A stretch of DNA of 64,000 nt from Fibrobacter succinogenes (GTDB lineage: Bacteria; Fibrobacterota; Fibrobacteria; Fibrobacterales; Fibrobacteraceae): assembly GCA_902768715.1 (NCBI GenBank), contig CACXMH010000001.1, positions 1 to 64,000 of the forward strand. Direction: 5' to 3'. Within the stretch, counting starts at the first letter, position 1, and each line of letters starts with the position of its first letter. Below are positions 57,727 to 64,000 of this stretch, piece by piece. The notes beneath the pieces are model-generated. The model made no database searches and was not told the origin of the DNA. It worked only from the letters and a program-made list of their open reading frames with translations. Position numbers and translations under genes: made by a program.

Positions 57727-57742
57727 AGGGCCTCCTGCGTTT
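57722..57742. repeat. 21-base direct repeat, copy 2 (dinD start region)
   Basis: Same sequence as 56865-56885. Here it is the ribosome site and start codon of dinD. Confidence 0.85.
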
Positions 57743-57896
57743 ATTGTTTTTACTAGGAACGCCCTTGCAATACGGCAAAGCCAAATAAAGCAAAAGCGCA
57801 TCATTCCTTTCTACGGAATGACGCGCATGAGTGTAATGTACCTAATATTTGAAAAACTGGCAAGAGGGGCAAGAAAATTTTACAAACCCGCTTCAA

Positions 57897-58529
57897 CTAC
57901 TTCGCGTAGCCGACGGGATTGTTCAGCAAGGGCACTTGGGAGTCCGAAAGCTTGAGAAGTTTCTTGATGGCGGGAACGTCCATCGTCATGCGCGGACGGG
58001 TCACCAGCCCCATGCCGGCACAGAACAAATTAATATTCTCGCTCACGATGCCCGCATCGGTTCCCATCGTCACCTTCGCGCGGGCGTCGCTGTTGCCGAA
58101 CTTGGTCTCGTCCGCAACGATGAGGATGCTCACCGGGGCCGCCTTCGCCCAATCCTGACGGTCAGCAACGAGCGCCCTGTGGTCACCCTTCGCCACCTGC
58201 TTCAGCGCGTTTTCCTTGTTCAGGTATTCCGAGACGCCCTTGCTCGTGAACACGAACACGCGGATTTCCTGGAAGTTGCGGGCAGTCGGCGACGTGAGCT
58301 TGCCGTCGGCAGGGCGGTTCACGCCGATAGCCGCAAAAAGCAAATTCGAAAGATCCTGGTCAGAGAGCATCTTGTCACTGAACTCCGTGCCGGAAGCCCT
58401 GTCCCAGAGCGCCTCCATGACAGGCTTGCCGCCAGTCTTTGCCGGAGCGGGGAGTTTTTGGAGCTGCGCCATGGCAAGCGTACTGCAGATGAGCGTTGCC
58501 ATAAGCGTGAGTGCAAAATGATTTTTCAT
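57897..58529 (-). CDS. secreted nitroreductase-family protein
   Basis: A 210-residue protein. Signal peptide (MKNHFALTLMATLICSTLAMA), then a SagB/nitroreductase-type FMN domain: LSDQDLSNLLFAAIGVNRP, SPTARNFQEIRVFVF, GTDAGIVSENINLFCAGMGLVTRP, and a late nucleotide region near LLKLSDSQVPLLNNPVGYAK. The export signal is unusual for an FMN enzyme and suggests periplasmic redox work. A GGAG-type site precedes ATG 58529. Its 3' region has no clear terminator. Confidence 0.82.
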   Translation of the reverse strand: MKNHFALTLMATLICSTLAMAQLQKLPAPAKTGGKPVMEALWDRASGTEFSDKMLSDQDLSNLLFAAIGVNRPADGKLTSPTARNFQEIRVFVFTSKGVSEYLNKENALKQVAKGDHRALVADRQDWAKAAPVSILIVADETKFGNSDARAKVTMGTDAGIVSENINLFCAGMGLVTRPRMTMDVPAIKKLLKLSDSQVPLLNNPVGYAK

Positions 58530-58605
58530 GGGGTACTCCTTGGTGGGGTGGGGCTTTTAGAAAAAGGTAATAAAAAATTCTTATCCTAGAATCCATCCTT
58601 TTGAG

Positions 58606-58701
58606 CTACCGAAATTTCCTCGGTATTTGATTTTCTACTCTCTGCGTAGAAAAACTGCAATGCACACCAGTTCTTCAATTTTCCAATCATTGATTGGAAA
58701 A
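58606..58701. promoter_or_regulatory. cluster of palindromes between divergent genes
   Basis: Three dyads: ACCGA/TCGGT at about 58606-58622; TTTTCTAC/GTAGAAAA at 58631-58653; and a perfect 23-base palindrome, TTTTCCAATCA-T-TGATTGGAAAA, at 58679-58701. A TATATT box at 58727-58732 lies 25 bases beyond the last one and serves the + strand gene. An operator for a dimeric regulator is likely. Confidence 0.65.
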
Positions 58702-58758
58702 ACTGAGGATAGTCTACAAAAAAGTGTATATTAGAATCTAGTTGCCAAGGAGACCCGA

Positions 58759-58944
58759 ATGACTCAAAAACTCTGGAATAAATGCAAGAAGTGCGGCTGC
58801 GACAAGCCCGAAAACACTGAAAAACTTTGCGAGCAGTGCAAGGCAAACCGGCGGCAATTCTGGAGCGACCTCAAGAAAGTCAGCGGCGTAGCCGCTGGCG
58901 CGTTGCTGGTGGTTTTTGCTGGAGGGAAGCTGAGGAAGAGGTAA
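58759..58944 (+). CDS. small zinc-ribbon membrane protein
   Basis: A 61-residue protein. Four cysteines in two CxxC pairs (CKKCGC and LCEQCKAN) form a zinc ribbon, followed by a hydrophobic helix (VSGVAAGALLVVFAGG) and a basic end. AAGGAGA lies 5 bases before ATG 58759. Function unknown. It converges on mcrC with one base between and is preceded by a cluster of palindromes. Confidence 0.78.
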   Translation: MTQKLWNKCKKCGCDKPENTEKLCEQCKANRRQFWSDLKKVSGVAAGALLVVFAGGKLRKR

Positions 58945-58945
58945 T

Positions 58946-60322
58946 CTATTTCATCGGCAAAGGTACTGCTATTTTATAGAAATCCTCAAATCCAGGGATT
59001 TTCTTATAATGCGATGCTTCGCTCAATATCATTTCTTTCGGAAAATCACCAATCATTTCCGTTATTTTCTCTTCGTCTTTTTCAGCACTATCATCACCCT
59101 TTTCCCATTTAAATCGCGTACTCGAATCAGGATAAATAATCAAGCATTTCGGGAAATAATTTCCTTTCGCGCTTTCCTCTTCCGGTTTCCAGCCAAGAAC
59201 TTTCAATATCTTTTCATCTCGTGCATATCCGCTGATTTCACGGATATCATCAAGAATACCTTTATTACCTTCGCTATAATGAGGTTTGTATTTAGCATCA
59301 ATAATTAGCTTTTCATTTTCAGATTTCTTGATATAATCAACCTGCGTCTTGTGTGATCCCTTCACTTGGAACTGAATCTGGTCACCATACGCCTTGCGGA
59401 GCAGACTCAGCACATACATTTCATAAAGGCGAGGCATATCTATACAGAATGGTCGCACACTCTGCGCAGTTTCCGAAGCATTGTCAATGGAATAATCGAA
59501 ATGCCGAAGAATCAGTTTCGCAACCTTGATAGCGGATTCATAATGGCGGAATATTTTGCCGGCATTGACCTTTGTGACCTGGGCAATCGTCACGTCTTCG
59601 GAAACATTCTCAAAGGCAAAGCCAATGACCGATAACAGCGGCGTCAATTTTTGAAGATGACTTTTGAAACTATCATATTGATTTATAAACCGCACAGAGA
59701 ACGATAAAGCCTTTTTGAGAATCCTATTCTCTGGAATATCCTCCGTAAATTCCTGAAACCGGCAATAAACACGGTCTTCGCGCTTTGCGAAAACATTTTT
59801 CGTCAAATGCCTTTGCAACAGGATTCGCCCACGGACTTTGGACTGCAAGTTTTCTTCCCGAACAACATAGCCCTTCTTGAGTCCCTTCGAAACAAGATGT
59901 TTGAGCAGGGATATGTAATGCAGAATAAGAAGCGGCGTGATTACATTATCCAAAGCATTCGTCTTAATTGCAGGCTTTTCAAAATCAATGTAATAGTAAT
60001 TGGAAAAATATGCAGCCTCATTTTCGGAATTCAACTCCAGCGCCGTCATGAATAACTTGATATAATCAACTTCCACTTTGGGCTTTACGACAAAAGCACA
60101 CTTGTCTTTTATGAACCAAGAGGCACCAATATAATAATGGGCTTTTAGGTTTTCTCCGTCTTTGACAATACCGAGGTATTTGACATCTTTAATAGATTTG
60201 ATATTTGGAATACTTGACGGAATATTGGAAAAGCCGCCCGATGACATCATCGCATCGAATTCAGCCTTTTCCGCACATTCGCAAAGGCCATCATGCTCTG
60301 TAAATGGAAATACTGACATCAT
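58946..60322 (-). CDS. mcrC: McrC-like restriction protein
   Basis: 458 residues. McrC partners McrB in modification-dependent restriction. Recognisable: an N-terminal DUF2357-like region, FLTALELNSENEAAYFSNYYYIDF-like, then the long mid-part and a PD-(D/E)xK nuclease (VDYIKKSENEKLIIDAKYKPH, with IDAK as the core) near residues 355-375. The start overlaps the mcrB stop (ATGA), so translation is coupled. The DNA is more AT-rich than the genes to the left, a sign of transfer. Confidence 0.9.
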   Translation of the reverse strand: MMSVFPFTEHDGLCECAEKAEFDAMMSSGGFSNIPSSIPNIKSIKDVKYLGIVKDGENLKAHYYIGASWFIKDKCAFVVKPKVEVDYIKLFMTALELNSENEAAYFSNYYYIDFEKPAIKTNALDNVITPLLILHYISLLKHLVSKGLKKGYVVREENLQSKVRGRILLQRHLTKNVFAKREDRVYCRFQEFTEDIPENRILKKALSFSVRFINQYDSFKSHLQKLTPLLSVIGFAFENVSEDVTIAQVTKVNAGKIFRHYESAIKVAKLILRHFDYSIDNASETAQSVRPFCIDMPRLYEMYVLSLLRKAYGDQIQFQVKGSHKTQVDYIKKSENEKLIIDAKYKPHYSEGNKGILDDIREISGYARDEKILKVLGWKPEEESAKGNYFPKCLIIYPDSSTRFKWEKGDDSAEKDEEKITEMIGDFPKEMILSEASHYKKIPGFEDFYKIAVPLPMK

Positions 60323-63162
60323 GGATTGGGCGAATCAGATTCTTTCTTTTGCCATGCTTCTACAAATTTGGCATAGTCCTTCTTTACATCCGCAATTTCA
60401 TCACCAGAATCATCCTTCAATGGAGACTTACTGATAATCCCGTCCTTATGATACTCCATCAGAAGCGGAAGAATTTCATATTGCCACTTCATCTTCAAAA
60501 CATCTGCATCAGAAGCCATAAAGTAGCTATGGCCAACCATCAAATCTTCGATGTCCATGTCGTATTTGGATTTATTCAAGAAGTTTTTCACGGCATTGAA
60601 CAGATTCCGAGCGTTTCCTTCGGGAACCTTATTTTCATCCGCTTCCAGAGTCACAAAAGAGAATCTACGGCGTACTGCATAGTCAATAGAACCGACACTA
60701 CGGTCGGTCGTGTTCATTGTGCCGATGATGTAGAGATTAGACGGAACAGAGAAAGACTCCTTAGAATACGGCAGAGTGACTGAAAGAGGATGGTCACCAC
60801 CAACACGCTTATCAGCTTCCAACAATGAAATCAATTCACCAAAAATCTTGGAAACGTTGCCGCGGTTGATTTCGTCTATGATAAGAACGTAGTTCTTTAA
60901 TTCGACTTTTTCTGTTTGCGTCGAAGCCATACTACCATTAGCCTCTTCAAACGCCTTCATTTTTTTGAACAGCTCAAAATAATAGATGGCGTTCCCATGA
61001 TACAAAGATTTACTTTCGTATTTGGGCTTTATATCTTCATATGATTTAATTTCGCCATTTTTAAATTTTTGATAATCTCGTTGTACCATATCTAGCGAAA
61101 GTGATTGGTACGGACTATCAACAGTTCTTGATATGGAGATTGATTTGGCAGAACCATCACTTTTACGAAACACATCTCTAATCTTTAAAATGCTATGAGG
61201 TATCAACTCTATGCCGTCATTTTTTAATAAATCTTCTTCTAACTTTGAACAGAATTTTTCAAAAAGGATTTTTGTATCGGTTTCTGATTTCAATTCCTTG
61301 TCGGATTTTTTGCTATCCTCATAATTTGTCAAAGCCAAATCTTTAATCTTTTTAAAGATTCCATCCTCAATATCATAAATTACGCTATCGCCTTTTCTCT
61401 GAGGTTTAATACCTTCAACAAAATCTTCGTAATCCAGCGATTGGTGGAATGTCGTAAATGCAATTTGGCCTTCCTTTTGAAGTTCTTCATAGCGAGCCAT
61501 AACAAGGGCATGATCGTCAAACGCACTGAAATTAGGATCCGCCATGGATAAGGCTAAAGCTGCTGTTGCATATGTCTTTCCTGTACCCGGAGCTCCTTGA
61601 AGAATAATGTTCTTTTTCTGTTCAAGTAAGCATTTGTTATCCTCTCGCATTTTATCAGCCTCCGTTCTATTTGTCGCAAAGTGTCCGTCAAGTTCCTTTA
61701 TTTTCCCTTTAGCCCATTCAGATTTAACGCTGAAAATTGAATGTACCGAAAGTCCTCCCGCTGCATCTTGCACGCCAGAATTGCTCACGGGATTTTTAGG
61801 ACAGAAAGATTCCCATCTTTCAACATCTATAAATTGACTCCACTCAGAATTGCACCCTTTGTAATTCTGTTCGTAATACGCGCTACAATCATCGTAAGCA
61901 ATAATGCCTTCTTTTGCTGGATATATATGCATTCGCTTTTCTATAATTCCCTTCAACGAGGCCTTCGCAATAACATTCTTAGGGCTCTCTTTAACAACTC
62001 CATATGCATACAAAGCACCTCCATTATCCAAAATAAGAATATCACCTTTATGAACCTGTTTTGCATTTCCTAAGTTTATTGTAACTGCATTTGCATACTT
62101 TTCATGATCATATCTCTGCTGCATTCGCCAATGATTATGAATGACTGATTCTGCAAATACATTTGGTGCATCTGTAATTTTTGCAATGAAGTATTGCCGT
62201 TCTTTTGCGTTGTTCAAATAGCGTTCCAAGGCGATTTTCAAGTTCGGTTTTAGAATCCAAATGAAATTGCCAGGAATATCACTTTCTGATTTAACATCCT
62301 GACCATCAAACAAAATTCTCCATCGAAGTTCGCCACCAGAAGTATTCGGATCTAAAATGAGTCCAAGACGCTCTGCAATTCGTCCCGCTAATTTTGTGCA
62401 AATTCCATTATAATGTTCCGGTGTATTTCCATATTTATCCGCAAGCTGCCTACATATCGCTTTACCATCACACTCCAAAATTTTTTTCAAAACATCTATG
62501 CTTGTCTCTGTAAAAACATCCGGTTCATTAAAAAGAGTAAGCCACTGTTCTACAGGGAAATCATTATACGCATCCTTATTATCCAAATATTTACCAAGAA
62601 TACTTTGCTTAATTTTTTCAATTTCTTCTTCTTTTAGAAAATTGTTATCAACAAGTTCTTTAAGAAATAAATACAGACAATCTTCTTTTCTCGCCTCACT
62701 CTGCTTAAAATAATACGATAAATATATTGCGTTAGCCCTGCCCCTCGGATTGTTAGATGAGCTTTCATATTGAAGAAACAGTTGCTTCTCTTTTATTCGA
62801 TATAAGTTATAACATTCTGCATCATAATATTTAGACAAGGATTCATCTTCTGTTATTACATTACAGAGTTCTTCTTCGCTATCGCAATTAAAGAAATCTT
62901 TCCCATTTCTATACAAAGCGAAAGCATATACTATATCATCAGGACTAGAGTCGTCCCAACTTGTTTGACACCATAAGTCAATACTACTCCGGTGTTTTTC
63001 AGAGTCAGAGTCCTCAAATTTACAGAGATTTACCCAACACGTATCTTTGTTTTTAGAGGGGACTTCTATATCTCCGTCCTCTATATCTTTTTGAAAAAGC
63101 TCTTTATAAAACGAGCTTAAACAATTTTTTAAATCATCCAGGCTAATCATATTAGTTTCCAC
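60319..63162 (-). CDS. mcrB: McrB-like AAA+ GTPase with a 500-residue N-terminal part
   Basis: 947 residues. The AAA+ module is at the C-terminus: Walker A APGTGKT (524-530), Walker B IIDEINRGNVSKIFGELISLLE, and the McrB signature MNTTDRSVGSIDYAVRRRFSF. Before it lie about 500 residues without the usual short DUF3578 head. They include a domain with YGNTPEHYNGICTKLAGRIAERLG, then ELRWRILFDGQDV and a FIWILKPNLKIALERYL stretch, often seen in restriction ATPases. These probably read modified DNA. It is first in an mcrBC operon with 4-base coupling. Confidence 0.9.
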   Translation of the reverse strand: METNMISLDDLKNCLSSFYKELFQKDIEDGDIEVPSKNKDTCWVNLCKFEDSDSEKHRSSIDLWCQTSWDDSSPDDIVYAFALYRNGKDFFNCDSEEELCNVITEDESLSKYYDAECYNLYRIKEKQLFLQYESSSNNPRGRANAIYLSYYFKQSEARKEDCLYLFLKELVDNNFLKEEEIEKIKQSILGKYLDNKDAYNDFPVEQWLTLFNEPDVFTETSIDVLKKILECDGKAICRQLADKYGNTPEHYNGICTKLAGRIAERLGLILDPNTSGGELRWRILFDGQDVKSESDIPGNFIWILKPNLKIALERYLNNAKERQYFIAKITDAPNVFAESVIHNHWRMQQRYDHEKYANAVTINLGNAKQVHKGDILILDNGGALYAYGVVKESPKNVIAKASLKGIIEKRMHIYPAKEGIIAYDDCSAYYEQNYKGCNSEWSQFIDVERWESFCPKNPVSNSGVQDAAGGLSVHSIFSVKSEWAKGKIKELDGHFATNRTEADKMREDNKCLLEQKKNIILQGAPGTGKTYATAALALSMADPNFSAFDDHALVMARYEELQKEGQIAFTTFHQSLDYEDFVEGIKPQRKGDSVIYDIEDGIFKKIKDLALTNYEDSKKSDKELKSETDTKILFEKFCSKLEEDLLKNDGIELIPHSILKIRDVFRKSDGSAKSISISRTVDSPYQSLSLDMVQRDYQKFKNGEIKSYEDIKPKYESKSLYHGNAIYYFELFKKMKAFEEANGSMASTQTEKVELKNYVLIIDEINRGNVSKIFGELISLLEADKRVGGDHPLSVTLPYSKESFSVPSNLYIIGTMNTTDRSVGSIDYAVRRRFSFVTLEADENKVPEGNARNLFNAVKNFLNKSKYDMDIEDLMVGHSYFMASDADVLKMKWQYEILPLLMEYHKDGIISKSPLKDDSGDEIADVKKDYAKFVEAWQKKESDSPNP

Positions 63163-63249
63163 TTTTTTCCATAAAAATACATAAACATCGCCGTTTTAGG
63201 ATGGCTTTTTTTGTGCGAAATTCGGAAAAATTCGCCAAAAACCTATTCA

Positions 63250-63314
63250 AAAGTGATTTTTTCACTTTCACATTTGCTTTTTGTTGACAATTTTGTTAAA
63301 TTAAATGATATAAA
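63250..63314 (+). promoter_or_regulatory. AAA gene promoter region with AAAGTGA dyad
   Basis: An inverted repeat AAAGTGA-N5-TCACTTT (63250-63268) precedes TTGACA (63284-63289), a 19-base spacer and TATAAA (63309-63314). The gap 63163-63349 also serves the divergent mcrB gene. The dyad may be an operator. Confidence 0.5.
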
Positions 63315-63349
63315 AGAGAAATTTTCACAACTAAACGCGGACGGAAGAT

Positions 63350-64000
63350 ATGCTGATACGTTTTAATGTCAAGAATTTCCTCTCTTTCGATTCGGAAGAT
63401 CGTGCAACTCACGATACTTCTAGCCAGGAATTTTCGATGATTCCCGGGAAAGTCCGTAGCAAAGAAGACCACATTCTCAAGACCGATAAGCAGAACCTTC
63501 TTAAGTTTGCCGCCATTTACGGTGCTAACGCGGCAGGAAAGTCCAACCTGATTAAGGCGATGGCGTTCTTCAAAAATTGCACCTTAAACGGAACCGCCCT
63601 ACCTCAAGACGCCAACCTGTATTGCAAGATCGATCCGAATAACAAAGACAAAACCAGTTATTTTGAAGCAGAATTCATCGTCAATGATGAGGTGTATGCG
63701 TATGGCTTCGAAATTATTTTGAGTACCGGACTGTTTGTTTCCGAATGGCTCTGCAAGCTCACCCCCTCTAAAGAAGAATATCTTTTCAAGAAAGAGGACT
63801 CCCAGCACGGCTACGAATTTGGCGGGCCGCTCGCAAAAAACGAGATGCTCAAAGTTCTTGTTTCCAGTTTCTATGGAAGCAACGGACTCTTCTTGAATTT
63901 TATCAACCGAACCATGGCTGGCTTTTACAAGACCAACCCGCAAGCGGAAGTTTTACGGACTGCATTCAACTGGATAGCGAACAACCTGGATATCAACTAC
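63350..64000 (+). CDS. AAA family ATPase, 3' end outside the window
   Basis: The first 217 codons of a longer gene, starting at ATG 63350 (GGAAG 3 bases upstream). The product begins MLIRFNVKNFLSFDS and has Walker A IYGANAAGKSNLIKA (58-65), as in the SMC/OLD-like AAA_15/AAA_21 group (RloA, AbiLii and similar defence ATPases). The stretch up to 217 contains no Walker B yet. It diverges from mcrB and so belongs to the same defence region. A partner gene such as rloB would lie beyond the edge. Confidence 0.85.
   Translation, partial: MLIRFNVKNFLSFDSEDRATHDTSSQEFSMIPGKVRSKEDHILKTDKQNLLKFAAIYGANAAGKSNLIKAMAFFKNCTLNGTALPQDANLYCKIDPNNKDKTSYFEAEFIVNDEVYAYGFEIILSTGLFVSEWLCKLTPSKEEYLFKKEDSQHGYEFGGPLAKNEMLKVLVSSFYGSNGLFLNFINRTMAGFYKTNPQAEVLRTAFNWIANNLDINY

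Overview
The window comes from a Gram-negative bacterium of the Fibrobacter lineage (Fibrobacterota). The clearest marker is a membrane-anchored protein with the Fibrobacter succinogenes major paralogous (FISUMP) domain at 17496-18251. Supporting signs are two GH5 endoglucanase lipoproteins with serine-rich linkers, a secreted PL14-type lyase, a LamG protein with a sorting-tail-like C-terminus, several outer-membrane barrels, and LpoB-type peptidoglycan lipoproteins. No rRNA, phage, insertion sequence or CRISPR array was found. One tRNA is cut by the left edge and one ATPase gene by the right edge.

Layout. 1-9500: tRNA-Met(CAU), envelope lipoproteins and barrels, a GH5 cellulase, a tyrosine phosphatase, purM, and a cyclic-nucleotide-domain gene coupled to a metal/cobalamin-type binding protein. 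9500-20400: a NYN protein, a MATE exporter fused to a degenerate RsbW-like domain, a periplasmic binding protein with a degenerate nucleotidyltransferase, tmk, a secreted repeat peptide, the FISUMP protein, a DASS transporter and an RDD protein. 20600-31200: secA, a large GH5 lipoprotein, rubrerythrin, a LemA pair, a TtcA-like enzyme, dnaN and an overlooked 50-residue membrane protein. 31200-40900: an M23-like protein, a HAD phosphatase, a LamG protein, a HigBA module, rng, pta and a 6-phosphofructokinase. 41000-54600: a histidine kinase/response regulator pair, a barrel, COG3014/LpoB/PEGA genes, an ABC-class ATPase, a flavodiiron protein, two CAP-domain lipoproteins, an RsbW/RsbV pair, an NSS transporter and a GIY-YIG protein. 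54600-58950: an MBL hydrolase, a PL14 lyase, dinD between direct repeats, a secreted nitroreductase and a zinc-ribbon protein. 58946-64000: an AT-richer defence region with McrC, McrB and the start of an AAA ATPase gene.

The most unusual signal is between the genes. At least eight intergenic regions carry degenerate tracts with CTA (or TAG on the other strand) repeated every 7 bases. Some tracts face each other as inverted arms, and several lie beside GGATCCTCGC...GCGAGGATGAC palindromes. One 28-base piece is identical at two sites 15 kb apart. A separate 38-base leader is shared by the rubrerythrin and lemA genes. Three genes have TATATT boxes almost touching their start codons and no ribosome binding site, which suggests leaderless or very short-leader transcripts.

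Genes that plausibly work together: the two GH5 enzymes, the PL14 lyase and the LamG protein in plant polysaccharide attack; LpoB, COG3014 and PEGA proteins in the cell envelope; pta and PFK in fermentation; rubrerythrin, the flavodiiron protein and the nitroreductase in redox metabolism and oxygen defence; McrBC, the AAA ATPase, HigBA and possibly DinD in defence or stress.
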